58,898 nucleotides of DNA from Caballeronia arvi. Lineage in GTDB: Bacteria; Pseudomonadota; Gammaproteobacteria; Burkholderiales; Burkholderiaceae. Below, piece by piece: positions 43,056 through 50,213 of the stretch (positions are counted from its first letter, which is position 1; each line of letters starts with the position of its first letter). The stretch is taken from the NCBI RefSeq assembly GCF_001544695.2, contig NZ_FCOM02000051.1:1-58898 (forward strand), given 5' to 3'. The translations under genes were made by a program, and so were the position numbers. The notes under the pieces were generated by a model. It made no database searches and was not told the origin of the DNA. It saw only the letters and a list, made by a program, of their open reading frames with translations.

Positions 43056-43973
43056 TCAGACCGGCTCGCTCGCCAGCGTTCCTTCGACGAATTCGCGCAG
43101 GAACGTGATCCATGTGCGGATCTTCGCGTCTAGATACTGGCGCGACGCGTACATCGCGTAGACGGTCATCGTCTGGAGCGCCCACTCGGGCAGCACGCGC
43201 ACGAGCGCGCCGCTTTGCAGCCACGGCAGCGCGGCGAGCATCGGCAAGGGCGCGATGCCGAGGCCATCGGCGAGCGCGGCGGCGAGCGCATCGGCGGAAT
43301 TGACGCGCAGCCGGCCGGGGTCCAGTTCCAGTTCGACCTGTCCGCGCGGGCCTTCGAACGTCCATCGGTCGATGGGGAAAAACGTCGTCACCAGTTGCAG
43401 GCACGCGTGGTTCGGCAAGTCGTTGAGATCTTGCGGCACGCCCGCGCGCGCCAGATACGCGGGCGATGCGCAGAGCACGCTCGGCATCGAGCAGATTTTC
43501 GTGGAGACGAGCGCGGAGTCGGGCAGGGTGGATGTGGTGACCTGGAGGAACACGTCGAAGCCTTCGTCGAGCATGTCGGGCACATTCTGCGACAGCGTCA
43601 GCTCGACGCGCACCTGCGGATGTTCTTCCAGATAGCGCGTGAGTGCGGGCACGACGTAGTGCTGGCCGAAGGTGATCGGCGCGTGCATGCGCAGCACGCC
43701 GCTCGGTGAAAGCTGCGCGTTGCTCGCTTCGGCTTCGGACAAATCGACGAGTTCGAGCACTTCCTTGCAGCGGGCGAGATAGCGGTTGCCGGCGTCGGTG
43801 AGCGCAACGCGGCGCGTCGTGCGATTCAGAAGCCGTGTGCGCAGATGCGTTTCCAGCTCGGTGACGGCGCGCGATGCCTGCGCCGTCGTAATGTCCATTT
43901 GCTGCGCCGCAACCGTGAAGCTCGCCGCTTCGGCCACGCGCGCAAAAATCCTCATGCTTCGCAGTAAATCCAT
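43056..43973 (-). CDS. LysR-family transcriptional regulator
   Basis: A 305-residue LTTR. The N-terminal winged helix reads L-L-R-S-M-R-I-F-A-R-V-A-E-A-A-S-F, then D-I-T-T-A-Q-A-S-R-A-V-T-E-L-E, and T-R-R-V-A-L-T-D-A-G closes it. A periplasmic-binding-like effector domain follows from about residue 90 (V-L-R-M-H-A-P-I-T-F-G). It resembles the AaeR/DsdC-like majority of burkholderial LTTRs, with no specific effector predictable. The start M-D-L-L-R-S at 43973 fits family alignments; the frame extends to 44075. A T-N11-A palindrome in the divergent region is its probable operator. Confidence 0.9.
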   Translation of the reverse strand: MDLLRSMRIFARVAEAASFTVAAQQMDITTAQASRAVTELETHLRTRLLNRTTRRVALTDAGNRYLARCKEVLELVDLSEAEASNAQLSPSGVLRMHAPITFGQHYVVPALTRYLEEHPQVRVELTLSQNVPDMLDEGFDVFLQVTTSTLPDSALVSTKICSMPSVLCASPAYLARAGVPQDLNDLPNHACLQLVTTFFPIDRWTFEGPRGQVELELDPGRLRVNSADALAAALADGLGIAPLPMLAALPWLQSGALVRVLPEWALQTMTVYAMYASRQYLDAKIRTWITFLREFVEGTLASEPV

Positions 43974-44083
43974 CGTCCCGCCATCCGTTTCGAGGAAGCC
44001 GGAACTATCCCACGGCGTCGCAAAGGCGCGCAACCCGCGCGGGTGACGACGCGCTGTGCGACTTCGTTTCAGCATTCACATCT

Positions 44084-44100
44084 GTTACAGGGCTTGTAAC
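44084..44100. promoter_or_regulatory. Putative LysR binding box
   Basis: GTTACA-GGGCT-TGTAAC is a perfect 6-bp inverted repeat with a 5-bp centre and matches the T-N11-A LTTR consensus (TTACA-N5-TGTAA). It lies 111 bp upstream of the LysR start and 99 bp upstream of the divergent secreted-protein gene at 44199, a typical position for an autoregulated, divergently controlling LTTR. Confidence 0.6.
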
Positions 44101-44198
44101 GCAGCGCCCGATGCGCGCGGCTAACATGGATTCATGGTCGCATATGAGTTCAGGATCGCATCGCGGTCTTCGTGACGGCCTTCTCAGAAGAGGAAAAC

Positions 44199-44537
44199 AT
44201 GAGCGCCAGGGGTTTGATCGGGGTGGCGGTGGGAGTAGGCGTTGCGCTGACCGCAGGGCTCGCCTGCGATGCCGCGATGGCGCGCGTGAGCGTGGGGATC
44301 AACGTCGGCGTGCCCGTCGCGCCGATCTATGCCGCGCCGCCGGTTTATGTCGCGCCCGCGCCGGTCTATATGGCGCCGCCGCCCGTCGTGTATCAGCCGG
44401 CGCCGGTCGTCGTCGCGCCTGCGCCGGCCATCGTCGTCGGATGGCATGGCGAGCGCTATTGGGATGGATATCGCTATTGGGGACGCCGCGACTGGTATGC
44501 GCATCACGGCGGGTATTACGGCTATCGCCACTGGTAA
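44199..44537 (+). CDS. Small secreted Pro/Val/Tyr-rich protein
   Basis: A 112-residue protein with a signal peptide (residues about 1-28, ending A-M-A-R) and a mature region rich in short A-P-P-V-Y-V-A-P-A-P-V-Y repeats. The aromatic C-terminus contains G-Y-R-Y-W-G-R-R-D-W-Y and ends Y-G-Y-R-H-W. Such low-complexity proteins (YXWGXRXXW tails) are common in Burkholderiaceae and are presumably periplasmic or surface-exposed; no function is established. ATG 44199 is preceded by GAGG. The next small lipoprotein gene begins 31 bp later and has similar P-A-Y-G-Y repeats. Confidence 0.78.
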   Translation: MSARGLIGVAVGVGVALTAGLACDAAMARVSVGINVGVPVAPIYAAPPVYVAPAPVYMAPPPVVYQPAPVVVAPAPAIVVGWHGERYWDGYRYWGRRDWYAHHGGYYGYRHW

Positions 44538-44567
44538 GCAAGGGGATTGCGGGAGCGGGACATCATC

Positions 44568-44816
44568 ATGACAAATTCATCTCGAACTCGAAGCAGGGCG
44601 CGTGTTGCGCGCTCGATGACCGTCGCCGCCGCCCTCGTGCTGGCGGCGGGGCTCGGCGGCTGTGTCTACGCGCCGCCTTACGGTTATGCGCCCGCGCCGG
44701 CGTACGGTTACGCGCCCGCGTACGGCTATGGGTACGCGCCGGGGTATTACGCGGTGCCGTCGGTGTCGCTCGGCATCGGCTTCAGCAATGGCGGAGGGCA
44801 CTGGCACGGCCACTGA
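44568..44816 (+). CDS. Small lipoprotein with Y-G-Y-A-P repeats
   Basis: An 82-residue protein with a twin-basic N-terminus (R-T-R-S-R-A-R-V-A-R) and the lipobox A-G-L-G-G-C, followed by V-Y-A-P-P-Y-G-Y-A-P-A-P-A-Y-G-Y-A-P repeats and an end G-H-W-H-G-H. It is likely an outer-membrane or periplasmic lipoprotein of unknown role. GGGAGCGGG precedes the ATG. With the upstream secreted repeat protein it probably forms a two-gene unit under the LysR-side promoter region. Confidence 0.75.
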   Translation: MTNSSRTRSRARVARSMTVAAALVLAAGLGGCVYAPPYGYAPAPAYGYAPAYGYGYAPGYYAVPSVSLGIGFSNGGGHWHGH

Positions 44817-44877
44817 CTGATCCTCGCTGGAACACCGGTTGCTGCGCTTTTCTCGAATTTTCAGGAGGAAGCGCAAG

Positions 44878-45411
44878 ATGGCTGAGCAAACCCTGAGCTT
44901 GCTGGCGCACGACGCGCGCTGCGAGCATTTCATGCTGCCGCCGAACGGCTGGGTGCCGAACAATACGCGCCTGCCGGTGCTCGTGTGGCGCGGCGCGATC
45001 GATGCCCGCACACCCGATGGCGCCAGCCGCTTCGAAGCCCTGTTCGCGCAGAACGGCTGGCCGCCGCAATGGCGCGACAGCGTCTTCGACTATCACCATT
45101 TTCATTCGACCGCGCACGAGGCGCTCGGCATCGCATCCGGCGACGCCGAGTTGATCCTCGGCGGCCCGCATGGACGCGTGATAGCGGTCAGCGCCGGCGA
45201 TGCGCTCGTTCTGCCCGCCGGCACCGGCCATTGCCTGCTGGCGGCGGGACGTCGCTTTCAGGTGGTCGGCGCGTATCCGCCCGGCCAGCAATGGGACATT
45301 CGCCGCGACGCGATCAGCGAGCAGGAACGCATCGCGATGGAAGAGCTGCCGTTTCCGCGCTGCGATCCCGTCGCCGGGGAAGACGGGCCGCTTCTGCGTC
45401 ACTGGAACTGA
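44878..45411 (+). CDS. Cupin-fold protein (YjlB-like)
   Basis: A 177-residue cupin. The two cupin motifs appear as Y-H-H-F-H-S-T-A-H-E-A-L-G-I (two His and one Glu metal ligands) and P-A-G-T-G-H-C-L-L (third His). W-V-P-N-N and L-P-V-L-V-W-R-G near the start and P-F-P-R-C-D-P-V near the end match the YjlB family of uncharacterised cupins. AGGAGGAAG lies upstream of ATG 44878. The protein is cytoplasmic with no signal. Function is unknown beyond a probable metal-binding small-molecule enzyme or sensor. Confidence 0.88.
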   Translation: MAEQTLSLLAHDARCEHFMLPPNGWVPNNTRLPVLVWRGAIDARTPDGASRFEALFAQNGWPPQWRDSVFDYHHFHSTAHEALGIASGDAELILGGPHGRVIAVSAGDALVLPAGTGHCLLAAGRRFQVVGAYPPGQQWDIRRDAISEQERIAMEELPFPRCDPVAGEDGPLLRHWN

Positions 45412-45423
45412 AACAAGGCCGTG

Positions 45424-46356
45424 TCACGCCTTTGCACGACGCGCGCCGGTCAGCGGCAGGCGTTTCACGACGCCCGTCGCGAGCGCGGTCCCGACGAGCA
45501 CGATAGCGCACGCCGCCGCCATGCCCACCGACACGCGCTCGGCCAGAAACAACGCGCCCCACAGAATGCCGAAGATCGGAATCACAAAAGTGACGGTGAT
45601 CGCCCGCGCGGGCCCGGCCACCGCGATGAGATGAAAGAACAGCATATAGGCGACGCCCGTGCACGCGACGCCCAGCCCGAGCACCGCGCCCCAGGCGGTC
45701 AGCGACACCGCGCCCGCGGGCCAGAACACGAAAGCGAAGGGCAGCAGCACGATCGTTGCCGCGCTCATCGTGCCGGCCGCGACCGTCAGCGAATCCACGC
45801 CCATCAGGTGCTTTTTCGTATGACTCGCGGCGATGCCGTAGCAGAGCGTCGCGGCCAGCGCGGCGAGTGCGGCGAGCGCCGTCGCCAGCGGCGACACGGC
45901 TACGGCGCTCGCGTCGTGCGCGAACATCTGGTCCCACACGAGCGCGAGCACGCCCGCGAAGCCGATCGCGAGGCCCGCGACACGCATGCGCGTCAGGCGG
46001 TCGTCGAGCCAGAAGAAGGCGACGAGCGCGCCCCAGAGCGGCGTCGTCGCGTTGATGACGGACGTGACGCCCGCCGACAGCGTGAGTTCCGCATAGGCGA
46101 ACAGACAAAACGGCGCGGCCGAGTTCAGGATGCCGACGACGAAGAGCGGCCAGGCCCGCTCGCGCATCGTCGACAAGGCCTGTCGCGCGGTGCCGCGCAA
46201 TACCAGCATCAGAAGCAGAAACGCCGCGCCGATGCCGACGCGCAAGGCCATCAGCGGCGCGACGCCGAGATCGGTCACGCCGACGCGGATGAACAGGAAC
46301 GAGCCGCCCCACAGCGCGGCGAGAATGAACAGTTGAGCGAGATTGACGGGATTCAT
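45424..46356 (-). CDS. DMT-superfamily EamA transporter
   Basis: A 310-residue, ten-TM protein starting M-N-P-V-N-L-A-Q-L-F-I-L-A-A-L-W-G-G-S-F-L-F-I-R, the classic EamA opening. N-A-T-T-P-L-W-G-A-L lies in the first half and V-I-P-I-F-G-I-L-W-G-A-L-F-L-A-E-R-V in the second. It likely exports metabolites; no substrate is indicated. The start at 46356 gives a standard TM1; the frame extends to 46392. It is convergent with the cupin gene and stands alone. Confidence 0.87.
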   Translation of the reverse strand: MNPVNLAQLFILAALWGGSFLFIRVGVTDLGVAPLMALRVGIGAAFLLLMLVLRGTARQALSTMRERAWPLFVVGILNSAAPFCLFAYAELTLSAGVTSVINATTPLWGALVAFFWLDDRLTRMRVAGLAIGFAGVLALVWDQMFAHDASAVAVSPLATALAALAALAATLCYGIAASHTKKHLMGVDSLTVAAGTMSAATIVLLPFAFVFWPAGAVSLTAWGAVLGLGVACTGVAYMLFFHLIAVAGPARAITVTFVIPIFGILWGALFLAERVSVGMAAACAIVLVGTALATGVVKRLPLTGARRAKA

Positions 46357-46724
46357 GGCGGGCTTCGCAGTAGGAGTCGAACGCGAAGCCATCGTAGCGG
46401 CGCGCGGGCCGCCAACGTTTCGGCCCGGCGTGAAACGAAAGATGCAGCGCTGGCGCTGCGGCTCATGCTGCGCCGCTTCTTCCGGACCACCTGGCCCGGC
46501 TTCGCTCTACGCCACGCATCGTAGGCGCGCGCGGGCAGCGCGGCAAACGAGCAATTCTCACCGTTATGTGAGAAAAATTGCCAACGGCCGCGCCGCCCGC
46601 GTAACGGTCGATGCGCAGCGACGGCGCGGGTTGCCCGGGCGTGGATTCGGTGCGACTCTTGCATCATCGAAAGGCGAACGATGTTTTTTGCAGCGCGATG
46701 GACGCAGTCAACTGGAGAAAAGCC
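46357..46724. other. 368-bp divergent region with a bulged stem-loop
   Basis: No convincing gene. The strongest structure is a stem-loop at 46551-46581: GCAATTCTCAC pairs with GTGAG and AATTGC, interrupted by a three-A bulge, with a six-base loop. It lies about 145 bp upstream of the DUF883-like gene and may be regulatory. The rest presumably carries the two divergent promoters. Confidence 0.45.
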
Positions 46725-47189
46725 GTGGACAATGCAAACGGGAGTGCATCTCCCATCCATAAGATGCCATCCGACGAGCCGCCGCTCGCGCGCCGCACGG
46801 TAGCGAGCGCAATGGACGCGGCGCTCTCGCCGGGCATGGGACAGGCCCAGTCCGCGAGCGTGACGCCGCTCGCGCCCGGCGCGGCGCACAAACCTCCGAA
46901 GTACGCGCCGTATCACGTACACGGCAGCGTGCTCGAAGGCGGCGATAGCCCGACGGTCCTCGCGCAACCGTCGTCCGCAATGGCTGAAGGGCAGGGCAGC
47001 CAGTTCCATCCCGCGCGGCCGGTGCCGCGGCGCATGCGAGTCGTGCTGACGGGAGCGCAGGATGTCGTCGCGGGGCGCTATCGCCAGGCGAAGGAAGGCA
47101 CCGAGGATTTCGTCCATGAAAATCCGTGGAAGTCGATCGCGCTCGCGGCGGTCGGCGGAGTGATCGTAGGTTTGCTTGCGTCGCGGTAG
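46725..47189 (+). CDS. DUF883-like (ElaB/YqjD-type) membrane-anchored protein
   Basis: About 154 residues. The C-terminus matches the DUF883 pattern: R-Y-R-Q-A-K-E-G-T-E-D-F-V-H-E-N-P-W-K-S, then a glycine-zipper TM helix (A-L-A-A-V-G-G-V-I-V-G-L-L-A-S-R). ElaB/YqjD homologues are tail-anchored inner-membrane proteins that bind ribosomes in stationary phase. The N-terminal half is proline/alanine-rich and unlike the usual coiled-coil. GTG 46725 is chosen because GGAGAAA sits seven bases upstream; in-frame ATGs at 46698 and 46764 lack such sites. The atypical N-terminus may mean an altered or repurposed protein. Confidence 0.68.
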   Translation: MDNANGSASPIHKMPSDEPPLARRTVASAMDAALSPGMGQAQSASVTPLAPGAAHKPPKYAPYHVHGSVLEGGDSPTVLAQPSSAMAEGQGSQFHPARPVPRRMRVVLTGAQDVVAGRYRQAKEGTEDFVHENPWKSIALAAVGGVIVGLLASR

Positions 47190-47295
47190 CTGAGCGGCTG
47201 CCCAGACTCAGAAAAGTGAAAGCGCGCGACAGCGGGCCTCAACCTTGCTGGAATGGCGGTACCGGTGCATGCGTTCATCGCCGCGCCGGACCGAC

Positions 47296-47751
47296 ATGGA
47301 AGAACGATCGTACGACCTTCGAAGCGCGCGTTACGAAATCTGGAATCCGCATACCGTGTCGATTTCCGGTCCGCGGCGCGTGCTGGTCGTGCACTCGGAA
47401 GCGAACGTCGGCGATTCGTTCGCGCTCCTGTTCGCGATGCGCGGCTTCGAATCCGTGCAGATCGGCGATGCACAAGCCGCATTGCAGTTCGCCCGCCAGT
47501 GGCGGCCGCAGGTGCTGTTCGTCGATACGCTCATCGGCGAGCGGCGCGATCACGGGCTCGCGCACGCGTTGCGCGAAGCGCTGACGCAAAATCACAAGGA
47601 AGCTGAGTACCAGTTGCTGATCGCGATGGCGGCCGATGCCGAACGCGACCCGCGCGATGCACTTCGCGATGCCGGATACGACGGCTTCTGCAGAATTCCG
47701 TGCCCGGTCTGGTGGATGTTCGACGTATTGAAATGCTTCTATGCCCAATGA
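47296..47751 (+). CDS. Atypical response-regulator receiver-domain protein
   Basis: A 151-residue single-domain protein. After a short N-terminal tail, R-R-V-L-V-V-H-S-E-A-N-V-G begins a CheY-like fold, L-F-V-D-T-L places the phospho-acceptor Asp at residue 77, and A-G-Y-D-G-F-C-R-I-P-C-P follows. The acidic pair near the start is replaced by S-E, and the conserved Lys before Pro near beta-5 is not present (I-P-C-P), so conventional phosphorylation is doubtful. It has no output domain and no partner kinase nearby. The ATG at 47296 has no evident Shine-Dalgarno; the frame opens at 47245. Confidence 0.7.
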   Translation: MEERSYDLRSARYEIWNPHTVSISGPRRVLVVHSEANVGDSFALLFAMRGFESVQIGDAQAALQFARQWRPQVLFVDTLIGERRDHGLAHALREALTQNHKEAEYQLLIAMAADAERDPRDALRDAGYDGFCRIPCPVWWMFDVLKCFYAQ

Positions 47752-47799
47752 CGCGGGCGGTGTTGCCGATGCATCGCCGCCCGCTCCGACGCCCGCGCG

Positions 47800-48075
47800 T
47801 CAGGTGGCTCGGGAAGCCTTGAAATCGTTGGTTTCCAGTTCGACCGACTGGCCGTGATTGCGCTCGAGCGCGCGCCGGGCCGCGTCTTCGATTTGCACGC
47901 GTCCTCCTTCGAACGCGGAGAGGAGATCGTGCGAAGACGTCCCGCTGTTGCCGAAGTGATCGTTGAGCGCATCGAGGGAGACGCTGCACCAGACCTCGCG
48001 TCCGTCCACCTTGGCCTCGAACGCGACACGCGCTGCCGCCACGACATGACGCCGCCCGCTGAACTCTATCGTCAT
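47800..48075 (-). CDS. DUF1488 family protein
   Basis: A 91-residue protein that begins M-T-I-E-F-S-G-R-R and contains V-A-F-E-A-K-V-D-G-R-E-V-W-C-S-V-S-L-D-A-L and a basic E-D-A-A-R-R-A-L-E-R helix, the DUF1488 layout. AGGAGGTGAT just upstream of the ATG at 48075 is a near-perfect ribosome-binding site. Function of the family is unknown; it is small, soluble and cytoplasmic. Confidence 0.85.
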   Translation of the reverse strand: MTIEFSGRRHVVAAARVAFEAKVDGREVWCSVSLDALNDHFGNSGTSSHDLLSAFEGGRVQIEDAARRALERNHGQSVELETNDFKASRAT

Positions 48076-48281
48076 CCTTATCACCTCCTGTTATTCGTTC
48101 GAAAACGCTCAAGCGCGATCATCGCGAAATGCGCAACAGCGCGCGTCGTGTGATGGCGAGGCCCTCGACTGCGCGCGGCCTTGCGCGCCGCGTACCGTCG
48201 TCTTGCATGATACGCCCGCGCTGCGCGGGACGTACTCCGCGCTGACCGTGCAATGGCCGTGCCCAGCGCGACAAGGAAACG

Positions 48282-48506
48282 CTAGCGGCAACAGAGACAG
48301 CCGCCGCGATGGGACATGCCGTAGCTGCCGGCGTCGTCCGTGCCGGCGCCGGACGCGCTCGAACCGCCGACGCTCGGCGCACCGATCGTGACGCGCGCGG
48401 CGGTCGCGCCGCAGCGCGGACAGGCGGCGGGTTCATCGCGCTCGGCGATGCGGCGGACGGCTTCGAATGCGCCGCAATCCGCGCATTCGTAATCGTAGAC
48501 AGGCAT
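48282..48506 (-). CDS. FmdB-type zinc-ribbon protein
   Basis: A 74-residue protein beginning M-P-V-Y-D-Y-E-C-A-D-C-G-A-F-E, followed by C-P-R-C-G-A, giving the CxxC...CxxC zinc ribbon of the FmdB/Zn-ribbon_8 family. A glycine/serine-rich tail ends G-G-C-L-C-C-R. Family proteins are putative regulatory zinc ribbons first linked to formamidase/amidase operons; here no such gene is near. GGGAGCG precedes the ATG at 48506. Confidence 0.88.
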   Translation of the reverse strand: MPVYDYECADCGAFEAVRRIAERDEPAACPRCGATAARVTIGAPSVGGSSASGAGTDDAGSYGMSHRGGCLCCR

Positions 48507-48645
48507 GACGCTCCCACTGAAAGAAAGATGGCTCGATGAACGAGTGTAACAAGCATCCCGCACCCCTGATGCGCGAGCGCTCGCGCGGCGCCGTGGCATC
48601 GGCATTGCTGAAAAGATCGCAACATTCACTGCCTACGGAGGCCTC

Positions 48646-49191
48646 ATGAAACGCAATGCAAATCTGTGTGCGGCGCTTGCCGCCAGCCTGATCGCCGTGC
48701 TGCCGCTGTCCGCGCTCGCGCAAACCCAGGCGGCCAGCACGACGATGGCCAACGACCTCGCGCCGACCGACAAGGCGTTCGTGCAGGCGGCGTCGTCGGC
48801 GGGATCGACCGAGATCGACGCCGCGAAGCTCGCCACGAAGCAATCGCAGGACAAGGACGTGAAGAACTTCGCGCATCACATGATGATCGATCACACCAAG
48901 CTCACGATGCAGCTCAAGATGGCCGCGCCGCACGGCGTGACGGTGCCGAAGGACAACTCGGACCCGGCAGTGCTGGATTCGCTCAAGCCCTTGCACGGCA
49001 AGGAGTTCGACGCCGCGTATATCCAGAAGGTCGGCGTCCAGGGACACGAGGAAGCCGTGAAGGCGTTTCAGACCGAAATCGATCAAGGCCAGAACGCCGA
49101 TCTGAAGAAGGCCGCGCAGAAGGCGCTGCCGACGATCGAGAAGCACCTGAAGATGGCGCAGGATCTCGCCGCGAAAAAGGGCGTGCAGTAA
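48646..49191 (+). CDS. Periplasmic DUF4142 (ferritin-like fold) protein
   Basis: A 181-residue protein with a signal peptide ending S-A-L-A-Q (about residue 26), followed by the DUF4142 pattern: D-K-A-F-V-Q-A-A-S-S-A-G-S-T-E-I-D, V-K-N-F-A-H-H-M-M-I-D-H-T-K, and a helical C-terminus with A-L-P-T-I-E-K-H-L-K-M-A. The domain is a four-helix bundle resembling ferritin-like proteins with conserved His/Glu/Asp. It is periplasmic and often stress-linked, though unproven. GGAGGCC precedes ATG 48646. A strong hairpin follows. Confidence 0.88.
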   Translation: MKRNANLCAALAASLIAVLPLSALAQTQAASTTMANDLAPTDKAFVQAASSAGSTEIDAAKLATKQSQDKDVKNFAHHMMIDHTKLTMQLKMAAPHGVTVPKDNSDPAVLDSLKPLHGKEFDAAYIQKVGVQGHEEAVKAFQTEIDQGQNADLKKAAQKALPTIEKHLKMAQDLAAKKGVQ

Positions 49192-49201
49192 CGCGATGCA
49201 C

Positions 49202-49228
49202 ACCGCGCGCGTGCGATGCGCGCGCGGT
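49202..49228. terminator. Bidirectional hairpin between DUF4142 and carbonic anhydrase genes
   Basis: A perfect 10-bp GC-rich stem (49202-49211 with 49219-49228) with a seven-base loop sits between the two convergent stops at 49191 and 49243. Its location fits a shared terminator, although no long T-run follows on either strand. Confidence 0.6.
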
Positions 49229-49242
49229 CGGCTATTTCAACT

Positions 49243-49944
49243 TCAGCGCGCGCCCGCGCGCAGCATGCGCAGGCGCGCTTCCTCCAGCGACTGGAACTTG
49301 CCGTCGGCTTCGTCGAACACCGAGACCTTGCCGCGCCCGATGTCGTAGACCCAGCCTTGCACCTGCAGCTTGCCGAGCGCGAGATGGCCCGCGACCGCCG
49401 GATGCGTGCGCAGATGCGTCAGTTGCAGGCGAATGTTTTCCTCGACCATCGCGGCAACGATGCGTTCCTCCTCCAGCTTCCGCGCCATCACGACGCTGCG
49501 CGCCGCTTCGGCATTGCGCAGCCAGGCGTGAACGGTCGGCATTTCATCGGCGATGGTCGCGCCCGACGCGAGACCCTTCATCGCGCCGCAGTCCGAGTGT
49601 CCGCAAATCACGATCTGCTTCACGTTGAGCGCGAGCACCGCGAATTCGACGACGGCCGACACACCGCCGAGCATTTCGCCATATGCCGGCACGATATTGC
49701 CGATGTTGCGGCACACGAAGAGCTCGCCGGGGCGCGTCTGCGTGATCATTTCCGGCGACACGCGCGAATCCGCGCAGGTGATGAACAGCGTATGCGGCGC
49801 CTGCTGATGCGCGAGGCTCTTGAAGAGCGCTTCGCTGTCGGGGAACACGAGGCGGCTGAAGTCGTCCGCGCCCTGCAGCAGGTACAGGAGATCGCGCGCC
49901 TCGGCGTCGTCGCGTGCTTCGCTCATCGTGGATTTGTCGTGCAT
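49243..49944 (-). CDS. Beta-class carbonic anhydrase
   Basis: A 233-residue beta-CA. Zinc ligands are visible as C-A-D-S-R (C57, with D59/R61 catalytic pair), H116 and C119 in I-C-G-H-S-D-C-G-A-M-K-G. R-N-I-G-N-I-V-P and L-Q-V-Q-G-W-V-Y-D-I-G-R-G also match the family. It interconverts CO2 and bicarbonate in the cytoplasm. The start M-H-D-K-S-T at 49944 follows AAGGCGACC; the frame opens at 49995. It stands alone, 269 bp from the SPINDLY-like gene on the other strand. Confidence 0.93.
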   Translation of the reverse strand: MHDKSTMSEARDDAEARDLLYLLQGADDFSRLVFPDSEALFKSLAHQQAPHTLFITCADSRVSPEMITQTRPGELFVCRNIGNIVPAYGEMLGGVSAVVEFAVLALNVKQIVICGHSDCGAMKGLASGATIADEMPTVHAWLRNAEAARSVVMARKLEEERIVAAMVEENIRLQLTHLRTHPAVAGHLALGKLQVQGWVYDIGRGKVSVFDEADGKFQSLEEARLRMLRAGAR

Positions 49945-50124
49945 GGTGGGTCGCCTTTTTGGTGCGGTCACGGGCGCGCCCGCGCGCCGTCTCAAAAACG
50001 AAGCTTGCGGGGTTTTGAGATGGATCGCAAGTCGGCGTTGCAGGTGCCGGCCCGGACTCGCCGATTTTGCGATATCTGCACCGAGAAGCAGGTTCCTTTC
50101 GCTTTGCGGAGCGCTTTAAGTTTA

Positions 50125-50154
50125 TTGACAAATTGGCCGCGCGGATCTGCTAGT
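50125..50154 (+). promoter_or_regulatory. Candidate sigma-70 promoter of the SPINDLY-like gene
   Basis: TTGACA at 50125-50130 is a perfect -35 hexamer; TGCTAG/TAGTTT follow about 18-21 bp later as weak -10 candidates. It sits about 60-90 bp upstream of ATG 50214 in a locally AT-rich stretch. Confidence 0.4.
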
Positions 50155-50213
50155 TTTACTTCTGTTCGAGAACATAAAAACCCCGACAAACGGGCTCACT
50201 GCAGTAGTCAACC

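Noticed and set aside
46611..46724. Upstream extension of the DUF883-like protein
   Set aside because: The added residues lack similarity to the family, and a Shine-Dalgarno sequence supports the GTG at 46725.
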